Numbered from the stretch's first letter, positions 1-7,579 are shown. The stretch: DNA of 18,717 nt from an uncultured Angelakisella sp. (GCA_934524965.1 CAKSYU010000032.1:1-18717), one strand, 5' to 3'. Notes: generated from the sequence alone by a model not told the origin. A program made the numbers and translations.

Positions 1-987
1 TCCATTATTATCAGTCTTTTGTATAAATCCTCTCCGGAGGAGGTCAAGCTCCTGATGATCGACCCCAAGGTGGTCGAACTGGGCGGCTATAACGGTATCC
101 CGCACCTGCTGGTGCCGGTCGTCACCGACCCCAAAAAGGCGGCGGGCGCCCTGTGCTGGGCGGTGGGCGAAATGCTGAACCGCTATAAGCTGTTTGCCGC
201 TACCGGTACCCGCGATCTGGAGGGCTACAACCGCCTTGCCGCCGAGCGGGAGGAGCTGCACCCCATGCCGCAGATCGTCATTATCATTGATGAGCTTGCC
301 GATCTGATGATGGCAGCCCCCAAAGATGTGGAGGATTACATCTGCCGTCTGGCGCAGATGGCGCGTGCCGCGGGCATGCATCTGGTCATTGCCACCCAGC
401 GTCCCTCCGTCGATGTCATCACCGGTCTTATCAAGGCGAATATCCCCAGCCGTATCTCCTTTGCCGTTTCGTCCCAGATCGACAGCCGCACCATACTGGA
501 TATGGGCGGCGCCGAAAAGCTATTGGGGCGCGGCGATATGCTGTACTATCCCGTCGGCAGCAGCAAGCCCACCCGTGTGCAGGGCTGCTTTGTCACCGAT
601 AGTGAGGTGGAGCGTGTCGTTACCTTTATCAAGCAGGGCGAAAAGGGCGAATATGACGATAACATCATGACCGAGATCGAGCAGTCCGCCGCGCAGGTCA
701 AGGGCAAGGGCGGCTCCTCCGGTTCCGCTGCCGCCGCCGGCGGCGATGGCGAGGGCGCCGATGGCGACGAGCTGCTGGAGCAGGCGATCGCCGTGGTGGT
801 GGAGGCGGGGCTTGCCTCTACCTCGCTTCTGCAGCGCCGGCTCAAGGTAGGCTACGCCCGTGCCGCCCGTCTGGTGGACGAGATGGAGGAAAAGGGCATC
901 GTAGGACCCTTTGAGGGCAGCAAGCCCCGCAAGGTGCTGATGACCAAGGATCAGTACTACGAGCGCAAAACCATGTCCGCCGATTGA
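1..987 (+). CDS. DNA translocase FtsK/SpoIIIE, C-terminal part (5' end outside window)
   Basis: Frame 1 is open from the first base, so the gene starts upstream of the window. What remains is the C-terminal half of the RecA-like motor domain plus the DNA-reading end. Walker B is visible as [13 protein letters not shown], followed by [35 protein letters not shown], which is typical of FtsK/SpoIIIE (quoted here in family terms; key residues are the DE of Walker B and the ATQRPS loop). Walker A would lie just upstream. A Gly/Ala-rich linker (about positions 690-765) separates the motor from a winged-helix gamma domain (about 770-950) containing [19 protein letters not shown], which in the family recognises polar DNA sequences. 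The protein pumps chromosomal DNA through the septum during division or into the forespore. Whether this is the vegetative FtsK or the sporulation SpoIIIE paralogue cannot be told from this part. The stop lies 33 bp before the next gene. Confidence 0.95.
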   Translation, partial: SIIISLLYKSSPEEVKLLMIDPKVVELGGYNGIPHLLVPVVTDPKKAAGALCWAVGEMLNRYKLFAATGTRDLEGYNRLAAEREELHPMPQIVIIIDELADLMMAAPKDVEDYICRLAQMARAAGMHLVIATQRPSVDVITGLIKANIPSRISFAVSSQIDSRTILDMGGAEKLLGRGDMLYYPVGSSKPTRVQGCFVTDSEVERVVTFIKQGEKGEYDDNIMTEIEQSAAQVKGKGGSSGSAAAAGGDGEGADGDELLEQAIAVVVEAGLASTSLLQRRLKVGYARAARLVDEMEEKGIVGPFEGSKPRKVLMTKDQYYERKTMSAD

Positions 988-1020
988 TTTTTACAGATCA
1001 CCCGCAAAAAGAGGCTTTCC

Positions 1021-1695
1021 ATGACCCATACCCTTACCGAAACACTGTTTACCGTGCTGGAGGCGGTCGGTACCGTGGCGTTTGCCGTTTCCGGCGCTAC
1101 GGTGGCGCTCCAGCGCCGCTTAGATGTCTTTGGCGTAATGCTGCTGGGACTGACCACCGCCCTCGGCGGCGGCTGTATCCGCGATCTTTTGCTGGGGCGC
1201 ACCCCGCCGGTGATGTTCAGTCAGCCGCTGTATGCCATCGTCGCCATTACCACCTCACTTCTGGTATTCCTGCTGGCTTACTACTGGCGGGGCGGCTTTT
1301 TCAGCCACATGGTCATCATCGACCGTGTCAATAATGTTTTTGACGCGCTGGGGCTTGGCATGTTCACCGTTATCGGGGTGCGTGCCGGCGCTGCCGCCGG
1401 TTACGGCGATAACGCCTTTCTGTGCGTTTTTCTGGGGCTGCTCACCGGGGTGGGCGGCGGCGTCCTGCGGGATATGATGAGCAGGGAGATCCCGATGGTG
1501 CTGTGCCGCCGGGTATATGCCATTGCCTGTATTGTGGGTGGGACGGTATATTTCTTACTGCGCACCACGGTGCGGGAAAGCGCTGCGGCAATCGCCGGCG
1601 TACTGCTGGTGTTCGCCATTCGCATGCTGGCGACCCGCTTCCGTTGGAGTTTGCCCCGCATCAGCGAGGACAGCCAGACCGAACCAAGGAAATGA
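1021..1695 (+). CDS. UPF0126/TRIC-family membrane protein (YicG-like)
   Basis: A 224-residue, very hydrophobic protein built from two tandem repeats of the PF03458 domain. Each repeat ends in the family signature: GGGCIRDLLLGR in the first half and GGGVLRDMMSRE in the second, following about three transmembrane helices each. Bacterial members form trimers that conduct cations; some have been linked to glycine uptake, so the substrate here is uncertain. The hydrophilic C-terminal tail is short (ends SEDSQTEPRK). The ATG at 1021 is preceded by an AAGAGG-like site and the N-terminus matches the family, starting directly before the first helix. The stop is 14 bp before the ygiQ start, so the two genes are probably co-transcribed. 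Confidence 0.88.
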   Translation: MTHTLTETLFTVLEAVGTVAFAVSGATVALQRRLDVFGVMLLGLTTALGGGCIRDLLLGRTPPVMFSQPLYAIVAITTSLLVFLLAYYWRGGFFSHMVIIDRVNNVFDALGLGMFTVIGVRAGAAAGYGDNAFLCVFLGLLTGVGGGVLRDMMSREIPMVLCRRVYAIACIVGGTVYFLLRTTVRESAAAIAGVLLVFAIRMLATRFRWSLPRISEDSQTEPRK

Positions 1696-1709
1696 GAAAG
1701 GGAGCAGCT

Positions 1710-3614
1710 ATGAGCTTTCTGCCTATCACAAAAGAAGAAATGACTGCCCGCGGCTGGGAAGCCGCGGACTTTGTCTATGTCACGGGAGACGCCTATGTGG
1801 ATCACCCCAGCTTCGGTGCGGCGATCATCACCCGTCTTTTGGAGCATCAGGGTTATCGGGTGGCGGTGCTGGCGCAGCCCCGCTTTGATACGCCGGAGGA
1901 GATGACCCGCTTCGGGTGTCCCCGTCTGGGCTTTCTGGTCTCCGGCGGCAATATCGATTCGATGGTCGCCCACTACACCGCCGCCCGCCGCCTGCGCAGC
2001 GAGGATTTCTATTCCCCCGGCTGCAAGGCTGGGCTACGCCCCGACCGCGCCACCACCGTCTATTGCCGCCTGATCCGCGAAGCCTACGGCGATATCCCCA
2101 TCGTCATCGGCGGGCTGGAAGCCTCGCTGCGCCGCTTTGCCCACTACGACTATTGGGACGATGCCGTGCGCCCCTCCATTTTGGCGGAAAGCGGCGCGGA
2201 TCTTCTCATCTACGGCATGGGCGAGCACCCCATCACCGAGATTGCCGCGCGCATGGCAAAAGGGGAGCCCCCCGCGGCAATGCGGGATATCCGCGGCACC
2301 TGCTATCTCTGCCCGCTTACCGCCCCGCTGCCGGAAAATGTCGTCTCCTGCGCCTCTTACGATAAGGTTGCGCAGGATAAAAAGACCTATGCCCGTGCCT
2401 GCCGCCTTCAGCTGGAGGAGCAGGACCATATAAGCGGTCATGCCGTGGTGCAGAAGCACGGAGAACAGTATCTGGTGCAGAATCCGCCCGCATTGCCCCT
2501 TACCACCGAGGAGCTGGACGCCGTGGCGGAGCTGCCCTATGAACGCTATTATCACCCCGTTTATGAGAAAATGGGTGGTGTGCCAGCCATCAAGGAGGTT
2601 GAATTCTCCCTTACCCATAACCGCGGCTGCTTCGGGGCATGCAATTTCTGCTCCATTGCGTTCCATCAGGGACGATATATCACTACCCGCAGCCATGCTT
2701 CCCTGATACGGGAAGCGGAGAGCTTTATCCGCAACCCACGCTTCAAGGGGTATATCCACGATGTTGGCGGTCCTACCGCTGATTTCCGTGCGCCCTCCTG
2801 CCGCAAGCAGGAAACGCAGGGATTATGCAGGGATAAAAAATGCCTTGCCCCCACCCGCTGTCCGGCGGTGCGGGTAGACCACACCGACTATGTGCAGCTT
2901 CTGCGGGAGCTGCGCGCGATCCCGGGCGTCAAAAAGGTATTTGTCCGCAGCGGTCTGCGCTACGACTACATGATGGGCGAGGAGGACGATACCTTCCTTA
3001 CCGAGCTGGTGCGCTACCACATCAGCGGGCAGCTCAAGGTCGCTCCGGAGCATTGCAGCGCCCGTGTGCTGGACGAAATGGGCAAGCCGCATATCAATGT
3101 CTACGAGGCGTTTTTGCGGCGTTTCCAGCGCATCTGTCAAAAGGAGGGCAAGGAGCTTTACCTCATTCCTTATCTGATGAGCAGTCACCCGGGCAGCACG
3201 ATGCGGGACGCTGTGGAGCTGGCGCTGTTCCTGAAAAAGCATCGGCTGCACCCCCAACAGGTGCAGGATTTTTACCCAACGCCCGGAACAGCTTCTACCT
3301 GTATGTTCTATACCGGCATCGACCCATGGACGATGCAGCCGGTCTTTGTTCCCACCGATCCTTACGAGAAAAAGCTGCAGCGCACCCTGCTGCAATACTG
3401 GAAGCCGGAAAACCGCCGCCTTGTTATCGAAGCGCTGGTGCGTGCCGGACGGGAGGATCTCATCGGGCATGGCGCAGACTGTCTGGTACAGCCCGATCGG
3501 GAATACCTTATTTCCCGCCGCGCGGCAGGGCAGGGCGGACCCGATCCCAAGCTGACCGCAAAGCCCCGCCCCGATACCCGCCGCCCCAAATCCGCCCACC
3601 GCAAAAAACGCTGA
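1710..3614 (+). CDS. YgiQ family radical SAM protein
   Basis: A 634-residue YgiQ-type radical SAM enzyme. The N-terminal region has the family's opening (FLPITKEEMTARGWEAADFV, then VTGDAYVDHPSFG) and IVIGGLEASLRRFAHYDYW. The radical SAM core begins near residue 300 with HNRGCFGACNFCS; Cys307, Cys311 and Cys314 (CX3CX2C) would bind the 4Fe-4S cluster that cleaves S-adenosylmethionine. The C-terminus is basic (ends KSAHRKKR), as in other members with the DUF3362 region. The reaction of YgiQ is not established. The frame is open far upstream (to 1422), but that part overlaps the preceding membrane-protein gene in another frame. ATG 1710 has AAAGGGAG six bases upstream and gives the conserved N-terminus. 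ATG 1692 in the same frame is the less likely alternative. Confidence 0.93.
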   Translation: MSFLPITKEEMTARGWEAADFVYVTGDAYVDHPSFGAAIITRLLEHQGYRVAVLAQPRFDTPEEMTRFGCPRLGFLVSGGNIDSMVAHYTAARRLRSEDFYSPGCKAGLRPDRATTVYCRLIREAYGDIPIVIGGLEASLRRFAHYDYWDDAVRPSILAESGADLLIYGMGEHPITEIAARMAKGEPPAAMRDIRGTCYLCPLTAPLPENVVSCASYDKVAQDKKTYARACRLQLEEQDHISGHAVVQKHGEQYLVQNPPALPLTTEELDAVAELPYERYYHPVYEKMGGVPAIKEVEFSLTHNRGCFGACNFCSIAFHQGRYITTRSHASLIREAESFIRNPRFKGYIHDVGGPTADFRAPSCRKQETQGLCRDKKCLAPTRCPAVRVDHTDYVQLLRELRAIPGVKKVFVRSGLRYDYMMGEEDDTFLTELVRYHISGQLKVAPEHCSARVLDEMGKPHINVYEAFLRRFQRICQKEGKELYLIPYLMSSHPGSTMRDAVELALFLKKHRLHPQQVQDFYPTPGTASTCMFYTGIDPWTMQPVFVPTDPYEKKLQRTLLQYWKPENRRLVIEALVRAGREDLIGHGADCLVQPDREYLISRRAAGQGGPDPKLTAKPRPDTRRPKSAHRKKR

Positions 3615-3629
3615 AGCCGTGGGCTCACC

Positions 3630-3707
3630 GACCCGCAGGGTAAACCGTCCTGCGGACGGTTTCGGCGGCTGCGCCGCAGCGGGCTTCGCCCGCTGACCCT
3701 GCGGGTC
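3630..3707. repeat. Multi-arm inverted-repeat element, copy A
   Basis: A cloverleaf-like structure between ygiQ and the MBL-fold gene. The closing stem is GACCCGCAGGGT (3630-3641) with ACCCTGCGGGTC (3696-3707), 12 perfect pairs. It encloses three hairpins: AAACCGTCC/GGACGGTTT (3642-3662, loop TGC), GCGGC/GCCGC (3665-3677, loop TGC) and AGCGGGC/GCCCGCT (3678-3694, loop TTC). Relative to copies B and C the arm order is reversed, so the element is inserted in the opposite orientation. No coding potential is apparent. Confidence 0.85.
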
Positions 3708-3769
3708 TGCCCTCTCGCCCACAGCCTTGCTTTATAAGCCTACCAACCCCCACGAAAGGAGCAATGCCC

Positions 3770-4675
3770 ATGACCCGCAGCCCTACCCGTCGGGAACGCC
3801 GTATGCTGTGGTGCGCCTTTTTTCTGCTGCTGGCGTTGGCGGCATTCCTTCTGTGGCAGGAGCTTTCTCCTCAAGCGCCGGTTCCAACGCCCAATCCGGT
3901 GGTCGAGGGCATTACTCTGCGGGTCATTGATGTGGGGCAGGCGCAAAGCCTGCTGCTCACCTGCGGCGACGACGCTATTTTAGTCGATGCCGGCGAGTAC
4001 GCCACGGGCGGCAAGGTGCTGGCGGCGCTTTCCCGCGCCGGCATCAACCGCCTGACCGCCGCCATTGTCACCCACCCGCACAGTGACCACTACGGCGGAA
4101 TGCGTACCGTACTGGAAAAGGTACCTGCCGCTGCCTTTTATACCTCTGCCGTGCCGGAAGAACAACTCCCCACGACGCAGTCCTACGGCAGGCTGCTGGA
4201 TACCCTTGCCGAGCAAGACATTCCCTCTGCCTATCTCTTTGCAGGAGATACCCTGCCGTTGGGTGACGCAACCATTACAGTCCTCAGTCCCGCCCGAGGG
4301 ACAGAATGGGACAATCTCAATAACTATTCGCTGGTGCTGCGTGTCACCTACGGCAATACCGCCTTTCTGCTGATGGGCGACGCCGAAACCGATGTGGAGG
4401 AAGCACTGCTGGCAGCAAAGACCAATCTTTCTGCCGATGTACTGGTGGTCGGCCATCATGGCAGCGCTACCTCCAGCAACAACGAATTTCTGAAAGCCGT
4501 CGCCCCGCGGTATGCCGTTCTCTCGGTTGGGGCGGATAACAGCTACAATCTGCCCAATACCGGTGTGCTCACCCGACTCAAGGAGCAGGGCGCCGCCCTG
4601 TACCGCACCGACCTGCAAGGAACCATTACTATTACCTGCGACGGTGAGCAGCTCAGCGTCACCACCTCCCGATAA
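3770..4675 (+). CDS. ComEC/Rec2-like MBL-fold hydrolase, membrane-anchored or exported
   Basis: A 301-residue metallo-beta-lactamase-fold protein resembling the C-terminal domain of competence protein ComEC/Rec2, standing alone. Residues about 12-29 form one hydrophobic segment after a basic N-terminus, so the enzyme domain is probably anchored outside the membrane or secreted. Metal-binding motifs are THPHSDHYGG (His102, His104, Asp106, His107), LMGDAE (about 201-206) and GHHGS (about 228-232). The substrate is unknown; related domains cleave nucleic acid or phosphodiester bonds. I chose ATG 3770 because AAAGGAG ends 8 bases before it, whereas ATG 3764 lies only 2 bases from that site. The DUF3006 gene that follows is the usual partner of such proteins in Clostridia. 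Confidence 0.87.
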   Translation: MTRSPTRRERRMLWCAFFLLLALAAFLLWQELSPQAPVPTPNPVVEGITLRVIDVGQAQSLLLTCGDDAILVDAGEYATGGKVLAALSRAGINRLTAAIVTHPHSDHYGGMRTVLEKVPAAAFYTSAVPEEQLPTTQSYGRLLDTLAEQDIPSAYLFAGDTLPLGDATITVLSPARGTEWDNLNNYSLVLRVTYGNTAFLLMGDAETDVEEALLAAKTNLSADVLVVGHHGSATSSNNEFLKAVAPRYAVLSVGADNSYNLPNTGVLTRLKEQGAALYRTDLQGTITITCDGEQLSVTTSR

Positions 4676-4706
4676 TACCCGCGAATTCCTGCAAACCGCA
4701 CCCCAT

Positions 4707-4785
4707 GGCGGGCGCCCCTCCGCTTCCTGTCGGGGCAGCCGTCCCCTCGGAACGCCTGCCCCTCCCCCGTTCCGGGGCGCCCGCC
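4707..4785. repeat. Multi-arm inverted-repeat element, degenerate copy F
   Basis: Lies between the MBL-fold gene and the DUF3006 gene. A perfect 12-bp closing stem, GGCGGGCGCCCC (4707-4718) with GGGGCGCCCGCC (4774-4785), encloses a 55-base interior. Inside, GGGGCAG (4732-4738) can pair with CTGCCCC (4756-4762). The three clean arms of copies A-E are not evident, and the CCCGCAGGG core is absent, so membership of the family is tentative. The closing stem itself is certain. Confidence 0.5.
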
Positions 4786-4830
4786 CCGTCCCACGCAACT
4801 ATCCCCCAAAAAAGGAGGCTGTTATCCCTT

Positions 4831-5061
4831 ATGTGGAGCATCGACCGCATCGAGGGCGAATATGCCCTGTGTGAAAATACCGTCACCGGCGAAACCTGCC
4901 GGATCCCCCTTTTGGAGCTGCCCGCAGGGGCAGGGGAGGGGGCGCTGCTGCACCGCACCCCCGCGGGCTGGCAGCGTGCCGAGGAAGAGGAGCGTGCCCG
5001 CCGCCGTGCGCTGGCGGCAAAGCTCCGCAACCTCTTCGGCAATTCCTCATTCCCGCAATGA
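4831..5061 (+). CDS. DUF3006 domain-containing protein
   Basis: A small 76-residue protein beginning MWSIDRIEGEYALCENTVTG, with the DUF3006 (PF11213) pattern: a Trp/Tyr-x-Ile/Val-D-R-I/F-E-G opening and a beta-rich fold that continues with RIPLLELPAGAGEGALL. The C-terminal third is a charged helix rich in Glu and Arg. DUF3006 proteins have no known activity but commonly sit beside stand-alone ComEC-like MBL proteins, as here, suggesting a shared job. AAAGGAGG lies 12 bases before ATG 4831, which is longer than usual; the upstream in-frame extension to 4705 runs through the inverted-repeat element and has no family similarity, so I reject it. The stop is 21 bases before the next gene. Confidence 0.82.
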   Translation: MWSIDRIEGEYALCENTVTGETCRIPLLELPAGAGEGALLHRTPAGWQRAEEEERARRRALAAKLRNLFGNSSFPQ

Positions 5062-5082
5062 CCCGAAAGGAGACGAACTCTT

Positions 5083-5619
5083 ATGAATATCACCGTTTAT
5101 CTCGGCTCCGGCTCCGGCAATGACCCCAAGCTGGAAACCGCCGTCCGTGCCTTAGGAAGCTGGATCGGCGAAAGCGGCAATGCCCTCGTCTACGGCGGCT
5201 CCAAAACCGGTCTGATGGGCGCGCTGGCGGAAAGCACCCTGCAAGCCGGCGGGGAAGTCACCGGCGTGGAGGTCTCCTTCTTTGTGGAGGAGGATCTCCA
5301 GCTTGAGGGGCTTACCCGCTTTTTTGTGGCAAAGGATCTGCCGGAACGCCGCACCAAAATGATCGAGCTGGGCGATGCCTTCATCGCTTTCCCCGGCGGC
5401 GTCGGTACGCTGGAGGAGATCAGTGAGGTCATCTCCCGTGTCGCCCTCAAAAAGCTCATCGCCCCCTGTATCCTTTATAATCTTGACGGCTATTACGAGG
5501 GACTGCGCGCCCAGCTATACCACATGGTCAAAATGGGTCTCTGCGCGCCCGAAAAGCTGGAAAAGATCTATTTCGCCCCCGATTTAGCGGAGATCAAACG
5601 CCTTTTATCGGCAATGTAA
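5083..5619 (+). CDS. LOG/TIGR00730 family Rossmann-fold protein
   Basis: A 178-residue member of the LOG family, which in characterised cases is a cytokinin riboside 5'-monophosphate phosphoribohydrolase; in bacteria the physiological nucleotide substrate is often unknown. The family signature PGGVGTLEE is at about residues 104-112 and LPERRTKM at about 86-93; together they form the nucleotide phosphate site. The glycine-rich N-terminus contains VYGGSKTGLMG. Length is normal for the family (about 180-200). AAAGGAG precedes the ATG by 10 bases. It lies directly behind the DUF3006 gene, in the same direction and close enough to be in one transcript. Confidence 0.9.
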   Translation: MNITVYLGSGSGNDPKLETAVRALGSWIGESGNALVYGGSKTGLMGALAESTLQAGGEVTGVEVSFFVEEDLQLEGLTRFFVAKDLPERRTKMIELGDAFIAFPGGVGTLEEISEVISRVALKKLIAPCILYNLDGYYEGLRAQLYHMVKMGLCAPEKLEKIYFAPDLAEIKRLLSAM

Positions 5620-5630
5620 AAGACTTTTGA

Positions 5631-5659
5631 TGGACGATAAACCGCCCTTTTGCTAATCT
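5631..5659 (+). promoter_or_regulatory. Candidate promoter of the XRE regulator gene
   Basis: TGGACG (5631-5636, 4 of 6 to TTGACA) and TAATCT (5654-5659) are separated by 17 bases, with TGC directly before the -10 box forming an extended -10. It starts 11 bases after the preceding stop and would give a leader of about 20 bases ahead of the regulator gene. Confidence 0.4.
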
Positions 5660-5684
5660 GAGAAGGACGAAGGGAGGTGAGCCG

Positions 5685-6269
5685 ATGGAACTCGGCAGCC
5701 GTATCAAACAGTACCGCGCCGCCCGCGGCTGGAATCAGGACGACCTGGCGGAAAAGGCATATGTCACCCGCCAGACCATCTCCAACTGGGAAAACGATAA
5801 AAGCTACCCCGACCTGCAAAGCCTCTTGCTCCTCGGCAATCTGTTCGGCGTCTCCCTCGATCAATTAGTCAAGGGAGATATCGAGATCATGCAAAAAGCC
5901 ATTGATCAGCAGGATATCCGTGCCGTAAACCGCAATGCCGCACTGATGACTGCATTTGTAATCCTTGCCGCCCTTTCCGCCGTCCCGCTGGCGGAGTGGC
6001 TCGGCTGGTGGGCGCTTGTCCCGTTTGGTCTGCTGTTCGGCGCCGCATTGTTCTTTGCTTTGCGCATCGAGAAGATCAAAAAGCAGTACGATGTCCAGAC
6101 CTATCGGGAGGTCGCCGCCTTTCTGGAGGGCAAGACCCTCGATGAGATCCAGCAGCTGCGGGAAAGCGGCAAGCGCCCCTATCAGAATATCATCAAGGTG
6201 CTGGCAGGCGCCGCCGTCGGATTGCTGCTCGCCGCAGCGGGCACGCTGTTCTGCTATTTCCTGCCTTGA
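5685..6269 (+). CDS. XRE-family HTH regulator with membrane segments
   Basis: A 194-residue protein with an N-terminal Cro/CI-type helix-turn-helix (about residues 4-60; LGSRIKQYRAARGWNQDDLA, then TRQTISNWENDKSYPDL). The C-terminal half carries two adjacent hydrophobic segments around residues 88-128 and another at about 171-192, separated by a charged stretch with KTLDEIQQLRESGK. This architecture suggests a membrane-tethered transcription regulator that responds to an envelope signal; the target genes are not apparent, though autoregulation is plausible. GGGAGGTGAG provides a strong ribosome binding site 7 bases from ATG 5685. A bidirectional terminator follows the stop. Confidence 0.88.
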   Translation: MELGSRIKQYRAARGWNQDDLAEKAYVTRQTISNWENDKSYPDLQSLLLLGNLFGVSLDQLVKGDIEIMQKAIDQQDIRAVNRNAALMTAFVILAALSAVPLAEWLGWWALVPFGLLFGAALFFALRIEKIKKQYDVQTYREVAAFLEGKTLDEIQQLRESGKRPYQNIIKVLAGAAVGLLLAAAGTLFCYFLP

Positions 6270-6271
6270 AC

Positions 6272-6315
6272 AAAAAACGGCTGAGGGAACCTGATCCCCC
6301 AGCCGGTCGTTTTTA
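6272..6315. terminator. Bidirectional intrinsic terminator
   Basis: CGGCTG (6278-6283) pairs with CAGCCG (6300-6305), with additional G/C pairs inside. An A-run precedes the stem and a T-run follows it (about 6310-6314), so it works in both directions. It lies between the convergent XRE gene and cdd, in a 57-bp spacer. Confidence 0.8.
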
Positions 6316-6326
6316 TGTTGTCGTGT

Positions 6327-6749
6327 TTAGTCGTTCCCCACAAAGTTCCTGAAGGGGAACGGGCAGATCTCCTGAAAGCTGGAGGTGACATAGCTGCCGT
6401 CCCGCCCCGCAAAGTACAGCGGCGCCTCCAGCGCTTCGTCGGCAAATTCCAGCATAAACTGGCGGCACGCCCCGCAGGGAGCTGCCTCGCCGCCCTTTTC
6501 GCCGCCGTAGATAGCGACTGCCGCAATGCGCCGCTCCCCCTGCGCGATCATCGTGGTGCAGGCGTTGCGCTCCGCGCAGATGGTCAAGCCAAGACTGGCG
6601 TTTTCCACATTGCAGCCGGTGTAAATGCCGCCCTTCTCGCCCAGGATCGCCGCCCCCACCTTAAAGTGGGAATAGGGAACATAGGCATTTTGGGAGGCTT
6701 CCCGTGCCATAGCGATCAGTTTGTCTCGCATCTCATTCGTTATCATCAT
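6327..6749 (-). CDS. cdd: Cytidine deaminase
   Basis: A 140-residue cytidine deaminase of the small homotetrameric type, converting cytidine or deoxycytidine to the uridine form for pyrimidine salvage in the cytosol. The zinc and catalytic residues are in TICAERNA (Cys58, Glu60) and PCGACRQ (Cys92, Cys95). The substrate-binding region reads YVPYSHFKVGAAI and TGCNVENASLG. AAAGGAG ends 5 bases before ATG 6749, which I prefer to the ATG at 6764 lying upstream of that site; ATG 6746 is also possible. In Bacillus, cdd sits inside the ybeY-era cluster; here it is a separate unit with its own promoter and terminator, about 7 kb from era. Confidence 0.95.
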   Translation of the reverse strand: MMITNEMRDKLIAMAREASQNAYVPYSHFKVGAAILGEKGGIYTGCNVENASLGLTICAERNACTTMIAQGERRIAAVAIYGGEKGGEAAPCGACRQFMLEFADEALEAPLYFAGRDGSYVTSSFQEICPFPFRNFVGND

Positions 6750-6786
6750 CGCAGCTCCTTTCATTTCGGGGAATGTCTCTGCCCCT

Positions 6787-6797
6787 ATTCTACCACA
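6787..6797 (-). promoter_or_regulatory. Extended -10 promoter of cdd
   Basis: On the minus strand TGTGGTAGAATA gives an extended -10 (TGG followed by TAGAAT). No convincing -35 is seen. The phoH promoter has almost the same block, including TTTGC about 10 bases upstream. Transcription would start about 30 bases before the cdd ribosome binding site. Confidence 0.5.
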
Positions 6798-6803
6798 CCT
6801 TAC

Positions 6804-6832
6804 GGCAAAAGAAAAGGCGGATTTCGTCCGCC
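6804..6832 (-). terminator. Intrinsic terminator of the long leftward cluster
   Basis: On the minus strand, GGCGGA and TCCGCC (6832-6816) form a 6-bp stem with a 5-base loop, followed by TTTTCTTTT. It lies after the PF06541 gene and repeat copy D, and just before the cdd promoter, so it should separate the two transcripts. Confidence 0.7.
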
Positions 6833-6856
6833 GTAACTATCTGCCCGCCGCGGGAA

Positions 6857-6966
6857 CCCCCGCAGGGTCCCGTGCCCGCCCCACGGGGCGGGCACGGTCA
6901 GGGGGCGCCGCATTCAGCGGCGCCCCCCCTTTCGGCGCGCCTGCGGCGCGCCGTCCCCTGCGGGGG
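6857..6966. repeat. Multi-arm inverted-repeat element, copy D
   Basis: Lies between the PF06541 gene and cdd, upstream of the cdd promoter. The closing stem is CCCCCGCAGGG (6857-6867) with CCCTGCGGGGG (6956-6966). The three internal hairpins are CGTGCCCGCCC/GGGCGGGCACG (6871-6896), GGGGGCGCCGC/GCGGCGCCCCC (6901-6927, loop ATTCA) and CGGCGCGCC/GGCGCGCCG (6933-6953, loop TGC). The arm sequences differ from copies A-C, but the closing-stem core CCCGCAGGG and the three-arm layout are the same. Confidence 0.8.
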
Positions 6967-6984
6967 GGAGTTCTCCCTCCGCGC

Positions 6985-7404
6985 TCACCGCCAGCACAGC
7001 CCACCGCGGCGGGGCAGCTGCGGCTCCATGTGGTGACGCAGCCAGCCGCACAGCAGCAAAACGGGCAGCGAAAGCATCAGCCACAAAAAGGAGAAATACG
7101 GGCACACCTGCCCCAGCACATTGCCGGGCTGCGAGGAATAATCCCATACCTGCCACCCCAGCCGCAGGTTCACCACGCACCCCACCACAAATTCATACGC
7201 CGTGATGATGCCCGCCGCCCGCAGGCACCGCCGCCACAGTGAAGAGTGCGTACGACGCTCCGCTGCGTAAACGGTCAGCAGCACCAAACCGCCGGTCACG
7301 CTCATGCTCCAGTGGGTGTGACCCCGCCACAGCGTCTCCAGCAGACTGTAAAAGCTCGCCCCCGTGCCGAACACCAGCGCGCGGTCTACCAGCCTTTTTC
7401 CCAT
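6985..7404 (-). CDS. PF06541 membrane protein (putative ABC-transporter type IV / CmpB-like)
   Basis: A 139-residue membrane protein with about four hydrophobic segments. It carries motifs I associate with PF06541: LLETLWRGHTHWSMSVTGG near the N-terminus, then an acidic residue in a helix (ITAYEFVVGCVVN) followed by LGWQVWDYSSQPGNVLGQVC. Despite the Pfam name, no transport role is established. ATG 7404 has AAGGGGG 7 bases upstream; this site is itself paired within a hairpin (see the leader feature). The alternative ATG at 7431 lies inside that hairpin and lacks a ribosome binding site. It is the last gene of the leftward cluster before the terminator at 6.8 kb. Confidence 0.75.
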   Translation of the reverse strand: MGKRLVDRALVFGTGASFYSLLETLWRGHTHWSMSVTGGLVLLTVYAAERRTHSSLWRRCLRAAGIITAYEFVVGCVVNLRLGWQVWDYSSQPGNVLGQVCPYFSFLWLMLSLPVLLLCGWLRHHMEPQLPRRGGLCWR

Positions 7405-7411
7405 AAAAATA

Positions 7412-7455
7412 CCCCCTTGATGGAAAAGCATACTGCTATCGTTCCATCGGGGGGG
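7412..7455 (-). promoter_or_regulatory. Leader hairpin that sequesters the ribosome binding site of the PF06541 gene
   Basis: Read as mRNA (minus strand), CCCCC-GATGGAA (within 7455-7442) pairs with TTCCATC-AA-GGGGG (7425-7412), 12 pairs with a two-base bulge. A small inner AGCA/TGCT stem lies in the loop. The GGGGG arm is the ribosome binding site of the gene starting at 7404. A TATAAA box (7465-7460, minus strand) would start transcription close to the C-run, so the hairpin could be the 5' end of the mRNA; no matching -35 is visible. Confidence 0.5.
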
Positions 7456-7496
7456 ACTTTTTATACCTTTTTTCGGTCACTACATGGCGGCAGATC

Positions 7497-7565
7497 GGGC
7501 GGCGCCGCTCGGCTCCCCTCGGGGCTCCCTCGCGGTCGCCCCTCGCACGCGCCGCCGCGCCGCCC
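7497..7565. repeat. Multi-arm inverted-repeat element, degenerate copy G
   Basis: A 9-bp closing stem, GGGCGGCGC (7497-7505) with GCGCCGCCC (7557-7565), in the spacer between mutS2 and the PF06541 gene. The GC-rich interior contains only weak hairpins. The position matches the other elements but the arms do not, so it may be a decayed copy or an unrelated GC-rich stem. Confidence 0.35.
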
Positions 7566-7579
7566 TTCCGCTTATCCTT

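Noticed and set aside
1422..1709. Upstream in-frame extension of ygiQ
   Set aside because: Overlaps the UPF0126 gene in another frame; the family N-terminus and ribosome binding site support ATG 1710.
3630..3707. Cloverleaf-shaped element as a possible tRNA or tRNA-like gene
   Set aside because: The closing stem is 12 bp, there is no anticodon or T-loop sequence and no CCA context, and the same design recurs in several spacers.
6857..6966. Multi-arm elements as intrinsic terminators
   Set aside because: No T-run follows the stems on either strand, and copy D is followed by a separate proper terminator (6804-6832).
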